Part shown: positions 55,943-64,000 of the stretch, piece after piece | Layout of the letters: each line of letters begins with the position of its first letter | Numbering within the stretch: position 1 is the stretch's first letter | Assembly (NCBI RefSeq): GCF_029360725.1 | Contig: NZ_JARKMY010000010.1 | Location: 186,001-250,000, forward strand | Direction: 5' to 3' | DNA length: 64,000 nucleotides | Source of the DNA: Chryseolinea sp. H1M3-3 | Lineage (GTDB): Bacteria > Bacteroidota > Bacteroidia > Cytophagales > Cyclobacteriaceae | Translations under genes and position numbers: made by a program | Notes under the pieces: model-generated | What the model was told of the DNA's origin: nothing | The model's input: the letters and a program-made list of their open reading frames with translations, nothing else | Databases searched by the model: none

Positions 55943-56671
55943 CTAAAACAAACTCTTAATTTTCAACCACCACGTCCGCGGATGATACCACCTCATTGCA
56001 TAACATCCACCGACAACAATCTTTTCGTTTAACGCTTCCTGGTCCATCAACATCTCGACATACACTGGCTGTCCCATCACTACCGTCGAAACTGGTACCT
56101 CTACATCTTTAAACCCAATAAAGGAAAAACTAATGACAGCAGACGGTCCTGGATTTGTCAACGTGATCGAAAACTTTCCATCACCATCAGTTACCGTACC
56201 CTTGTTTGTACCCTTAAGGATCACATTAACACCTGGCATTGACATGCCTTCTTCCGGTGACGTCACGATACCCTTGATCTCCAATATCGATGGAACGCTG
56301 ATAACACTTTCGGTGCTGTCGGCCTGATCATGTCTTTCGGTTGGATGATGGGCAAAATCATGTCGCTGTTGCCCGAGAGTTTGGCGGGCAGAAAACAATA
56401 ACAGACCACTTGCAAAGAAAACCGGCAACCAACCATACGGCTTTTTTGAATCGTCGAACGTATATACTTTAAGTTGATCCTGCCGGAAGCGACCACAAGT
56501 ATTTCCCGTCACGTTTTTGAAATACGATTTAATGCGTTCGTCACTCCACGATGTAAAATCAATGACTTCCTTTTGGCACGACGAGCAGAACCTACCATTG
56601 GAGGTTTTGGCAAACGATCCCCATTTTTCATGACAGGGCTTTGGGATAGCGATCTCGATATTCTTTTTCAT
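55943..56671 (-). CDS. CxxC N-terminal, single-TM, CarboxypepD_reg-like protein (copy 2)
   Basis: The 242-residue paralogue of 32581-33306 has IPKPCHEKWGSF, FCSSCQKEVIDFT and CGRFRQDQLKVYT, then a transmembrane helix (about 79-95) and CarboxypepD_reg-like domain (ITLTNPGPSAVISFSFIGF). It shares the cysteine module and one membrane helix with copies 1 and 3. No receptor or protease follows directly. It is separated from copy 3 (58461) by the M50-TPR gene, and both are on the minus strand. Confidence 0.75.
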   Translation of the reverse strand: MKKNIEIAIPKPCHEKWGSFAKTSNGRFCSSCQKEVIDFTSWSDERIKSYFKNVTGNTCGRFRQDQLKVYTFDDSKKPYGWLPVFFASGLLLFSARQTLGQQRHDFAHHPTERHDQADSTESVISVPSILEIKGIVTSPEEGMSMPGVNVILKGTNKGTVTDGDGKFSITLTNPGPSAVISFSFIGFKDVEVPVSTVVMGQPVYVEMLMDQEALNEKIVVGGCYAMRWYHPRTWWLKIKSLF

Positions 56672-57191
56672 AGAAATATGGTATATCCCTGAGATGCACC
56701 AAACACATCTTTTCCATATTAATTATTGAAAATTAATCTTGATTTGTAAGATTAAAGGATTGTCTTAATTGTTGTTTTAGTTCGATGGCTGCCTCCCTTA
56801 TGCCTCCCCCCTTTCGATCCGATTTGTTGAGCGCGTATCACCTATCTTCAACGTTATCATCACGCCCGCGAAACATCCCCAGCCTCGACGTACCGCCAGT
56901 AAAGCACTGCTTACAACTGTTTAATCTTACATCAAACTTTCACTTGGGTAATACATTTTACTTTTCATTAAAATATTGGCGACCCGCTTGACAACAAGCG
57001 GAAGGGCGCAATGTAAAATTACTGCAACAAGAAATTGTTTCATGCTATTTTTTAAACCTCAAATAGAATAGTAAACAAGATATTCAAATATCTATTGTCG
57101 TATAAAGTCTACGTGCCATTTCCATAAACTATTCAATTTTTTTCAGAAGTACACTTTTTATCTTTAGCGATTAGCCGCTTGCCGCATAGCA
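56672..57191. other. Non-coding region with repeat family 3, copy 3
   Basis: The repeat spans 56811-56911. An AT-rich stretch near 57130-57175 contains TATCTTTA, one base off the TAnnTTTG -7 consensus, and may hold the promoter of the M50 gene. No gene was seen. Confidence 0.4.
56811..56911. repeat. Dispersed repeat family 3, copy 3
   Basis: Begins CTTTCGATCCGATTTGTTGAGC (22 bases, start only given: CTTTCGATCCGATTTG) and contains CACGCCCGCGAAACATCCCC and CTCGACGTACCGCCAG. A shorter left-end match also occurs at 59463-59499. Confidence 0.65.
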
Positions 57192-58430
57192 ATGCAATCG
57201 TTACGCTTTATGCAAAAAATGAAAATATTTTTCCGTTTCTATCATCCTTGCTGGTGGGTATTAATTCTATTGGCTGCCATCCTTCGTATAGCAGTTCCTG
57301 ACGCTTTCAAAACTTCTGGCTTCGTTATCAATTTAGCCTCGACTGTCCTCTTATTCAAATTAGCTACTCTCATTCATGAATGCGGCCATCTGCTTGTAGC
57401 CAAAATGTGTGGTGCCATTCCTAAGAGAATGATACTTGGAATTGGTTACGAGATATTCAGGACACACGTGCATGGCGTTAGAGTGGTAATAAATTCTCTC
57501 CCAGTCGGCGGACAAGCTTGGGCCGACTTTGCGAATAAAGATTTTACAAAGTGGAAGTTTGGAGCGTATGTTGCCGGAGGCGTAATATTCAATGTGCTTG
57601 TAGCATGCATCGTTTATTTGTCGTTCGGGTTTAATCCATATTTTTTAACGGGCAGCTCTGGAATAGACATTCCTTCTGCGATCATTGCTACCAATATGTT
57701 TGGTGTCATTAGCCTTATCCCATTTTATACCAAGAGTTATGGGAGTCGCGGTGCCACCGATGGAATGATCCTTTTAAAGTTGTTGTTCGATTTTAAAGGA
57801 GAATTTAGAAAACATGCGTCGACGATCGATATTCATGAAGCCGTCGAGTGTTATGAAAGGCGTGACTATGACAAAGCCTATACAATTTTCCAGCAATACC
57901 ACGAAACGTTTCCGAGTGATACCACCTCATTGTTAAACATGGCTTCCATTCACATTCGGCGTGGCGAAATCGACGAAGCGTTGAACATACTACAGGCGCT
58001 GGAAAAGGATGTTCATACACAAAGGTTTAAAGGTTATAGAGAATATTTCTACAGCGGCATGGCATCGATTTACCTTATTAAGAACGATATCGATGTCGCG
58101 TTTCACTATGCCTCATTGGCGCTCAAGGAATCACCCCGAAGCAACTACATCTGGGTCATCTATGGTGCTGTGTTAATTGAGAAAGGAGATGTTAAAAATG
58201 GAATGAGGTGGTTATTCAAGATCATGGACTTTGAATATCCAAACCCGCTGGCAGTGGGTGCCTCTATGTATCTAATGGTTGCTTTTCACCAGCGCGGGGA
58301 TATGCGATCGCGCGAATTGCATTTGAATTTTGTAAAAAGAAACATCGGGTTGCTAGACGCGGACGGTCGGATAATTTTAACCCGGAACCTGGAAAAGATT
58401 GGCGAGCCGGCGATGATCGGCAACATGTAG
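57192..58430 (+). CDS. M50 (site-2 protease) metalloprotease fused to TPR domain
   Basis: The 412-residue membrane protein has the zinc motif HECGH (62-66) on the second helix and a later metal ligand in GATDGMILL (Asp190), the S2P/M50 signature. Four or more hydrophobic segments lie at about 22-38, 50-62, 128-145 and 160-180. From about 215 to the end are TPR-like helical repeats (ALNILQALEKDV, AFHYASLALKESP). M50 proteases cleave transmembrane proteins such as anti-sigma factors. The start ATG at 57192 is followed by two more possible ATGs; the first is used here. Its neighbours on both sides are the CxxC/CarboxypepD paralogues, which are possible substrates. Confidence 0.82.
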   Translation: MQSLRFMQKMKIFFRFYHPCWWVLILLAAILRIAVPDAFKTSGFVINLASTVLLFKLATLIHECGHLLVAKMCGAIPKRMILGIGYEIFRTHVHGVRVVINSLPVGGQAWADFANKDFTKWKFGAYVAGGVIFNVLVACIVYLSFGFNPYFLTGSSGIDIPSAIIATNMFGVISLIPFYTKSYGSRGATDGMILLKLLFDFKGEFRKHASTIDIHEAVECYERRDYDKAYTIFQQYHETFPSDTTSLLNMASIHIRRGEIDEALNILQALEKDVHTQRFKGYREYFYSGMASIYLIKNDIDVAFHYASLALKESPRSNYIWVIYGAVLIEKGDVKNGMRWLFKIMDFEYPNPLAVGASMYLMVAFHQRGDMRSRELHLNFVKRNIGLLDADGRIILTRNLEKIGEPAMIGNM

Positions 58431-58460
58431 TATTTCGCAATATCGTGACCTTCTCGCACC

Positions 58461-59204
58461 TTACCTTCCCGTCAACCACCACCACAGATCCCTTGCACTT
58501 ACTTTCGGTTCATACCGCCTACCCACTACAACTCCTCCAATGGTTCCGCCTAAAATATGTTGAACGTTCATCACCTCGTTTCGCGTCATGTCAACTGCAA
58601 TCTCGCGCCCTGGTCGCATGGTGTTGTGCATATATTCTTTAATTTTAAATCCCTGCAGCGAGAAAACAATGAACTGTGATGAATCCTTATTCGGCATATC
58701 CAGTGAAAATTTGCCGACGGCATCTGTGACGGTTTCGATGGATGTCCCTTTCAAAATTACACTAACGCCGGGCATCGCTTGTCCATCTTCTGTGGATGTA
58801 ACCGTTCCTATTATTGTCACAGTGGCCGATGGATCCCTCGGAATAATTTCTTTCCGATGATCAGTCATATAGTGCTCCGTTGTTTGCTGCGGTGTATTCT
58901 GCGCAGCCACCTGGCGTGAGCTAAACAATAGGAGGAAGGCAGCAAACACAAAAGAGATCCAACTCGCTTCAGGACGACCGGGCTCGCAATAAATATTTAC
59001 ATTCAATTGATCCTGCCGGAAGCGACCGCAGGTATTACCCTTTAGATTCCTAAAGTACGATTGAATACGCTCATCACTCCACGATGTAAAATCAATGACT
59101 TCCTTCTGGCAGGAACCACAAAACCCTCCATCAGTAGTTTTGGTAAACGAACTCCACTTTTCATGACAAGGTTTTGGTACAGCTATTTGGATAATTCTTT
59201 TCAT
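58461..59204 (-). CDS. CxxC N-terminal, single-TM, CarboxypepD_reg-like protein (copy 3)
   Basis: The 247-residue paralogue of 32581 and 55943 has VPKPCHEKWSSF, FCGSCQKEVIDFT and CGRFRQDQLNV, a transmembrane helix (about 81-95), then the beta domain (VSVILKGTSIETVTDAVGKF). It is convergent with the M50-TPR gene, 30 bases away. Confidence 0.75.
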   Translation of the reverse strand: MKRIIQIAVPKPCHEKWSSFTKTTDGGFCGSCQKEVIDFTSWSDERIQSYFRNLKGNTCGRFRQDQLNVNIYCEPGRPEASWISFVFAAFLLLFSSRQVAAQNTPQQTTEHYMTDHRKEIIPRDPSATVTIIGTVTSTEDGQAMPGVSVILKGTSIETVTDAVGKFSLDMPNKDSSQFIVFSLQGFKIKEYMHNTMRPGREIAVDMTRNEVMNVQHILGGTIGGVVVGRRYEPKVSARDLWWWLTGR

Positions 59205-59478
59205 AGGGCTTCAGGTTTTGATACACCCATGATGCATCGAGCTGACATTTTCCATAAGGCTTTTAAAATTGTTCTTATGGATGGTGTAAATCCCTAATAA
59301 GCTCAACCTCCGATCCGCCGCTGGCGGATACAAGTCCTGCCACGGACAAAGCTATCGCGCTTTCCATCACTATCCCTCACGCGCGCGTTTAAGAAAGGGC
59401 GTGGGTAGATATCTGAACTGTGATTAAAGGGATTAAGGGATTGGGTTGACTGTGTTTTAGTTCGATGGCTTCCTCCCC
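59205..59478. other. Intergenic region with a partial repeat
   Basis: A short copy of the left end of repeat family 3 begins near 59463 (ttagttcgatggcttcctcc). No gene was seen in the remaining bases. Confidence 0.35.
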
Positions 59479-59712
59479 TTATGCCTCCCCTCTTTCGAAA
59501 TGGTAATGATTGGTTCGCACATGAATGCCTACTAGAAAATCTGGTAGAGCATCTTTCAAATTATTTCCAAGTGTCTCTCGATAACTCGTGATGTTTTTGC
59601 CGAAGATCAATTGTAGTTTTTTCTCTCGAGGAATACACTTGATCTCTTCAATGGAAGGAATTGAATCAAGGGTTTTACATTTCAGTGTTTCTGTAAATCT
59701 TTCGTCTTTCAT
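59479..59712 (-). CDS. Doubtful small ORF next to TonB remnant
   Basis: The 77-residue frame (MKDERFTETLKCKTL start) is of unknown type. Its ATG overlaps the TGA of the TonB remnant (ATGA at 59709-59712), which could mean a true gene pair or chance. No family was recognised and its upper half runs into repeat family 3, so it is doubtful. Confidence 0.25.
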   Translation of the reverse strand: MKDERFTETLKCKTLDSIPSIEEIKCIPREKKLQLIFGKNITSYRETLGNNLKDALPDFLVGIHVRTNHYHFERGEA

Positions 59713-59828
59713 CCCAACCTAAAGGGAATAACTATCCGCTGTGTAACCGGCTTTCCTTTTACTTTTCCGGGAATCCACGTGTCCATCATCTTCACGACCC
59801 CGTTCCGCCTCTTCGTTCCAACCGCCCT
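59709..59828 (-). pseudogene. TonB C-terminal domain remnant
   Basis: On the minus strand the frame ending at 59709 reads GVVKMMDTWIPGKVKGKPVTQ and then RIVIPFRLG, matching the last 30 residues of TonB_C proteins (compare VKGKPVLQRLVLPIAFKLG at 34039). A stop codon lies about 20 codons upstream, so the N-terminus is gone. It may derive from a third MORN-TonB_C copy. Confidence 0.65.
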
Positions 59829-60109
59829 TCAATTATAGATATAATGAACACGATATTCAGGTCAAGACTGTTAACTTGAATTCGAATTGGAAAATAATTT
59901 CTGCGCGTTTGAAAGAAAGGTCGGGCTTCAGACCTAACATGATAGCTATGATCTTTTCCATTACCATACGAAAGGTAGACCCTGCAGCCTGACTAGCACA
60001 CCCTGCTGTTTACCATGCCATAGAAACGAATTCCAAGAAAATTAATATAAAATTAGTACAGCACCCCAGTCTTGAGAATCACTTTCATGTGCCTTATCCA
60101 ACTTGCAGT
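59829..60109. other. Upstream region of AraC-type gene
   Basis: No gene or strong signal was seen. The stretch is AT-rich near 60040-60060. Confidence 0.3.
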
Positions 60110-61141
60110 ATGGACATAAAACTTCAAATCCTCTTAATCACCAGCACCTTCGGTGCTCTCCAAAGTTTCTTCTTCGGCATCTATCTGTTCACGATCAAAA
60201 AAGGAAAAAGTCTGGCAAATGTTTTCCTCGCGCTGCTGCTTGTCGTGTTTGCTGCGCGGATTATTAAGTCGGTGGGGTATTATTTTGCCAGCGGGCATGT
60301 TATTCCGGATCTGTTGATGAACATCGGGTTCGGCTGCAACCTTGCCATTTTTCCGCTGCTGTGGCTTTACCTGAATGCATTCCTTAGAAAAGATTATCAA
60401 TTCGATTGGAGATGGGAATGGGTTCATTTGCTTCCGGCGGCCGCGGCGTTGATGTTAAGCACCGTTCTAACGGATGAATTTTGGATAAGGCAGTGGGGTT
60501 ATACGGTCTCGCTGCTATGCATGCTGATCTATCTCCCGTTTTGCATTCGCGTTGCTGTAAAACATTTTGGCTCGCTTGGCACCATCAGGAGGGTTTGGGT
60601 AATAAGCCTCATCGGCGGAATCGCCGCGGTCTGGATGGGTTATCTGGCGAATTATATTTTTGGTCTGGTTCCTTATATCACCGGCCCGGTACTTTTTTCA
60701 ATCCTTGTCTTCCTGCTTAGTTTTTTGGGTTTGAAGCGGTCGTCGTTATTCACCAGCAATATCGAGCAACATCGGTCATCGTACCGACCGGTCCAGGTGG
60801 AAAGTTGTTACAAGCAATTGATCCATGCCCTGGAGACATCCAAGGTTTTCAAGGATGCATCTTTAACCTTGCCAAAGCTGGCGAAAATATTGAATGCTTC
60901 TCCAAACCTGCTTTCTGAGGCAATAAACCGGAAAGGGGGTTTAAACTTCTCCGACTTCATTAATTCTTACCGCATCAAGGAAACGCAACGCTTGCTTCAG
61001 TCGCCCGAATGGCAGGATCAAAAGATAGCAGCTATCGCTTACGAAGTTGGGTTCAATAGCCTATCGGTATTCAACACCGCATTCAAAAAGTTTACGGGCC
61101 AGACGCCTTCCGCTTATCGCAAGAACATCCTGAGCGCTTAG
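60110..61141 (+). CDS. AraC family regulator with N-terminal membrane domain
   Basis: About 343 residues from the ATG at 60110 (MDIKLQILL); an in-frame ATG at 60089 is possible but gives a non-hydrophobic leader. Residues about 5-215 form seven or so transmembrane helices (for example LLITSTFGALQSFFFGIYLF). The C-terminal 110 residues carry an AraC HTH pair (LTLPKLAKILNASPNLLSEAI and IAAIAYEVGFNSLSVFNTAF; both shown in part). Such 7TM-AraC proteins sense a signal at or in the membrane. It is 118 bases upstream of the iron-sulfur subunit gene on the same strand, so it likely regulates the oxidoreductase pair. Confidence 0.85.
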   Translation: MDIKLQILLITSTFGALQSFFFGIYLFTIKKGKSLANVFLALLLVVFAARIIKSVGYYFASGHVIPDLLMNIGFGCNLAIFPLLWLYLNAFLRKDYQFDWRWEWVHLLPAAAALMLSTVLTDEFWIRQWGYTVSLLCMLIYLPFCIRVAVKHFGSLGTIRRVWVISLIGGIAAVWMGYLANYIFGLVPYITGPVLFSILVFLLSFLGLKRSSLFTSNIEQHRSSYRPVQVESCYKQLIHALETSKVFKDASLTLPKLAKILNASPNLLSEAINRKGGLNFSDFINSYRIKETQRLLQSPEWQDQKIAAIAYEVGFNSLSVFNTAFKKFTGQTPSAYRKNILSA

Positions 61142-61259
61142 TGCTGTTTTTCGCTTTCTGATTTACACTTCCGTCACTCTTAAAGTGATATCCGGTAGAA
61201 TTCTGTCTGGTCTTTCCAGATTTTGTGCGCTGATTATTGATAACGTCAACGACTAAAAT

Positions 61260-61748
61260 ATGGCAAGCTATAAGATCAACGTAAACCAGAAGGTGTACAA
61301 TCTGAAAGCGGACCCGGATGTTCCGCTGGTCTGGATTCTCAGGGACTACGTAGGATTAAAAGGCACCAAGTTCGGATGCGGTATTGCAACGTGTGGCGCC
61401 TGCACGGTTCACCTGAATGGGAAACCGGTGCGCTCGTGTCAGCTTCGCATATCGGCCGTTCCGGCCAATGCGGAATTCACGACGATTGAAGGTATCGGAG
61501 AAAAATCGTTGCATGCGATCCAGCGCGCGTGGAACGAACTACAGGTTCCGCAATGCGGATATTGTCAATCAGGACAGATCATGTCGGCGGTGGCGTTGCT
61601 AAAAAAGAGTCCCGATCCCTCGGACGAAGAAATCGACGCAGCCATGAACGGAAACCTTTGCCGCTGCGGAACATATGATCGCATCAGGAAGGCCATTCAT
61701 CTGGCTGCCAAACTTGAAAACAATCTGCAATCCTCCATTAAAAAATAG
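61260..61748 (+). CDS. iorA: (2Fe-2S) iron-sulfur subunit of isoquinoline 1-oxidoreductase-type enzyme
   Basis: The 162-residue protein has the plant-type ferredoxin cluster [15 protein letters not shown]...SC and the second cluster [10 protein letters not shown]...NLCRCGTY of COG2080-family small subunits. It passes electrons from the molybdenum subunit. It is 3 bases before the large-subunit gene. By family it should be part of an aldehyde/N-heterocycle oxidoreductase. No third subunit (cytochrome c) was seen within the window; the substrate is unknown. The symbol follows the family name and is not proof of isoquinoline use. Confidence 0.85.
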   Translation: MASYKINVNQKVYNLKADPDVPLVWILRDYVGLKGTKFGCGIATCGACTVHLNGKPVRSCQLRISAVPANAEFTTIEGIGEKSLHAIQRAWNELQVPQCGYCQSGQIMSAVALLKKSPDPSDEEIDAAMNGNLCRCGTYDRIRKAIHLAAKLENNLQSSIKK

Positions 61749-61751
61749 TTT

Positions 61752-63926
61752 ATGTCAGTACCCACCATTAAAACAGGACGCCGCGATTTTCTCAAGACTT
61801 CCGGACTGGCAACGTTGGGCTTGCTGATCGGTCTGGATGCCGAGGCAAAACCAAAGAATCTGTCCAGGTCAAAGGCGATCCCTTCTGATATCGAGATCAA
61901 CACGTTCATCCTTATCCGGCCGGACAACTCCATCACGATCATCAACCCCAGACCGTGTATGGGTCAAGGTACCATTCAATCTGTGCCCGCGATGATTGCC
62001 GAGGAATTGGAAATTGATCTTGCCAGCGTAAAAATTATTCAAAGCGACGGGAAGCGTAAATACGGCGCACAGACTTCCGGTGGAAGCACATCCATCAGAA
62101 ATCTCTGGCTGCCTTTAAGAAAAGCGGGAGCAGCTACAAAGGAAATGCTTGTCCGGGCCGCGGCTAACCGGTGGAATATTGCGATAGACCTCTGCTACGC
62201 ATCCAATGCAAAAGTATTTAGGAAAGACACCAACGCAAGTCTCACGTATGGCGAACTGGTAGAAGATGCGTCGAAACTTGATATGCCAACGGAACCCATA
62301 CTGAAGAAAAAACACGAATTCAAAATCCTGGGCAAGACAACAAAGCGATCGGATCTCGCCGAGAGAACAACGGGCAAAGCTGTATACGGACTGGACGTCG
62401 AGGTTCCCGGAATGGTTTACGCCTGTATTTTACATAGTCCAATGATTTTCGGGAAGCTCATTTCCTTTGATGACTCGGAGACGAAGAAAATCCCTGGTGT
62501 TCTTCATGTACTTCGATGCGAGCGAGCGATGATCTACCGGACTACTGATTCCGTGGCGGTCATCGCATCCAATTGGTGGGCTGCAAAAAAAGGGCGCGAT
62601 GTACTCAAGGCGACATGGGATCATTCGGGGTTGGATAAAACACTTCACAACGAAGAATACTTCGGCCGCTGTTACAAGGCCGCACAATCTGAGGGGATTC
62701 GATTTGAAGAATCAAACGACTTCAGTGCAAAGTTCAATGCAGCAACGCAAAAGCTAGACGTCAGTTATGAAACACCGTTTTTGTCGCACGTGCCGACAGA
62801 ACCCGAGAACGCTACCGCACATGTAAAACCAGATGGCACCGTAGAACTATGGGCGCCACTGCAAGGTCCGGGCGAGACCTTGGAGGAAGTTTCAAAGTAC
62901 CTCGGTATCCCAACGGTGAAGATAAAAATTCATGTTGTGTTGATGGGCGGATCTTTCGGAAGGAAAGCGTACATGGATTTTATTAAGGAGGCTTGTTTCC
63001 TGTCCAATAAAATCAAATTGCCCGTCAAAGTAATCTGGACGCGGGAGGATCATATCCGGCAGGGTCCATATCGCCCGGGAATGGTGAGTCATATGCAAGG
63101 GTTTGTCGAGGAGGGAAAGATCGTGGGTTATCATCATCATGTGATCGGTGAGTCGATCCTGGGCCAGGTGTTCCAGGGACTTGAAGACGATCAGCCTGAG
63201 CCGTGGATAGGCGGTGAAGCCAGTGTCCAAACCAATAAGTATCGATTCAAGGAGGCGCATAAAGTAAGTTGGACGAACGTGAAGACTGAAATACCAATCA
63301 TGTGGTGGCGATCTGTGAACGCTTCAAACCTGGGTTGGGGACAGGAGTGCTTTATTGATGAGCTTGCTCATCTGGCAGGGAAAGATCCGTTGCAGGCAAG
63401 AATGGAGATCATCGAGGATGAACGTTTCCGGAAAGTTTTAAATACACTTGCTGAGAAGACGAACTATGATCAGAAACTTCCGGAGGGAAGCGGGCGAGGG
63501 ATAGCTATAGTGAACTCTTTCGGATCTACCGTTGCATGTAGCATCACCGTTTCAAAATTCGGGACGGGTGTGAAGATTGATAAGGCAGTCGCCGTGATCG
63601 ACTGTGGGATGTATGTCAATGCAGATACGGTGAAAGCGCAGACGGAAGGAAACATCATCATGGGGATAACAGCAGCCATCAAGCCGGGGATTGTTTTTAA
63701 GAACGGTGTATGCCAGCAAAGCAACTATGACAACTATCCGATCATGAGAATAAGCGAGGCGCCCGAAATAGAAGTTTTTGTTATGGAAAATGAGGAGGCT
63801 CCGGGTGGCGTAGGTGAGGCAGGCCTTCCTCCGGTAGCGCCTGCGTTGGGCAATGCTATTTTTGCAGCGACGGGAGTAAGGGTGAGGAAGCTGCCGGTGA
63901 ATATTGGTGATGTGAACAGTAGGTGA
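61752..63926 (+). CDS. iorB: Molybdopterin-binding large subunit of isoquinoline 1-oxidoreductase-type enzyme
   Basis: The 724-residue protein has a twin-arginine signal (TGRRDFLKTSGLATLGLL), so the complex is likely assembled in the cytosol and exported. It has the xanthine-oxidoreductase-type molybdenum fold: GQGTIQSVPAMIAEEL, TSGGSTSIRNLW, a central VLMGGSFGRKAYMDF and WWRSVNASNLGWGQE, and the late GGVGEAGLPPVAPAL with the catalytic Glu. It binds molybdopterin cytosine dinucleotide and hydroxylates an N-heterocycle or aldehyde with water. It is 3 bases downstream of the iron-sulfur subunit and they form one operon, likely under the AraC-type regulator upstream. The substrate is unknown. 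Confidence 0.87.
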   Translation: MSVPTIKTGRRDFLKTSGLATLGLLIGLDAEAKPKNLSRSKAIPSDIEINTFILIRPDNSITIINPRPCMGQGTIQSVPAMIAEELEIDLASVKIIQSDGKRKYGAQTSGGSTSIRNLWLPLRKAGAATKEMLVRAAANRWNIAIDLCYASNAKVFRKDTNASLTYGELVEDASKLDMPTEPILKKKHEFKILGKTTKRSDLAERTTGKAVYGLDVEVPGMVYACILHSPMIFGKLISFDDSETKKIPGVLHVLRCERAMIYRTTDSVAVIASNWWAAKKGRDVLKATWDHSGLDKTLHNEEYFGRCYKAAQSEGIRFEESNDFSAKFNAATQKLDVSYETPFLSHVPTEPENATAHVKPDGTVELWAPLQGPGETLEEVSKYLGIPTVKIKIHVVLMGGSFGRKAYMDFIKEACFLSNKIKLPVKVIWTREDHIRQGPYRPGMVSHMQGFVEEGKIVGYHHHVIGESILGQVFQGLEDDQPEPWIGGEASVQTNKYRFKEAHKVSWTNVKTEIPIMWWRSVNASNLGWGQECFIDELAHLAGKDPLQARMEIIEDERFRKVLNTLAEKTNYDQKLPEGSGRGIAIVNSFGSTVACSITVSKFGTGVKIDKAVAVIDCGMYVNADTVKAQTEGNIIMGITAAIKPGIVFKNGVCQQSNYDNYPIMRISEAPEIEVFVMENEEAPGGVGEAGLPPVAPALGNAIFAATGVRVRKLPVNIGDVNSR

Positions 63927-63927
63927 A

Positions 63928-63998
63928 ATTTCGCATGAATGCCCAACGCTGCGAAATGGCGCAAGTCTTCCTACGTGGGCCTAGTGGTGCAAGACTTG
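63928..63998. repeat. Two short inverted repeats after iorB
   Basis: ATTTCGCA (63928-63935) pairs with TGCGAAAT (63950-63957), and CAAGTCTT (63962-63969) with AAGACTTG (63991-63998). Either could help end transcription of the iorAB operon; no long T run is visible before the window ends. Confidence 0.45.
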
Positions 63999-64000
63999 TG

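Noticed and set aside
58445-58642. Plus-strand frame over the end of copy 3 of the CxxC protein
   Set aside because: It is antisense to a clear gene.
1-64000. tRNA or rRNA genes
   Set aside because: No cloverleaf-like sequence or rRNA conserved block was recognised by eye; a tRNA scan would be decisive.

Overview
The window is chromosomal DNA from a member of the Bacteroidota, most probably the Cytophagales. The evidence is a SusC-type plug signature (VVVTGYG), T9SS-like sorting-domain protein, large FtsX-like permeases without a linked ATPase, DUF3857/transglutaminase proteins, a short 287-residue RpoD-type sigma factor, GxxExxY and ORF6N genes, and a TAnnTTTG promoter. No rRNA, tRNA, CRISPR array or complete transposase was seen. 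Species cannot be named from sequence alone.

Layout. 1-7.0 kb: TauE/SafE exporter (cut by the window edge) behind a Crp/Fnr regulator, a methyltransferase, a PIF1-type helicase, and convergent ADP-ribosylglycohydrolase and ribokinase genes. 7-21 kb: Spy-like protein, an outer-membrane pair, an Mg2+ P-type ATPase, a TPR histidine kinase, a secreted GH2 glycosidase and two DUF3857 proteins, one of which has lost its transglutaminase triad. 21.6-32.2 kb: an FtsX-like permease, then an apparent cold-adaptation neighbourhood: desaturase, a cold-shock-domain operon with a long leader and, on the minus strand, a tight five-gene operon (RRM protein, KAS III-like enzyme, two unknown small proteins, RpoD-like sigma factor). 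32.5-42 kb: CxxC/CarboxypepD membrane protein, two MORN-TonB_C paralogues around a Tat-exported class V aminotransferase, a GxxExxY gene with its repeat array, and a PadR-permease pair.

42.6-51 kb is the most unusual part. A 2221-residue alpha-2-macroglobulin carries a CarboxypepD_reg plus TonB-receptor plug insert where the bait segment lies in classical A2M. The gene is bracketed by two arrays of a nested palindromic repeat. Three arrays occur in the window. One has an intact GxxExxY gene (PD-(D/E)XK-like) downstream, one has a 12-codon remnant of that gene, and one is bounded by a 22-bp direct repeat. Together they suggest a small composite mobile element.

51-64 kb: a sugar isomerase/epimerase-like protein, an ORF6N pseudogene, a lipase-like hydrolase with an unrecognised helical partner, an acidic-tailed membrane protein, two more CxxC/CarboxypepD paralogues around an M50 protease-TPR protein, dispersed repeats, a TonB remnant, and an AraC-type regulator followed by a two-subunit molybdenum oxidoreductase of isoquinoline-oxidoreductase type.
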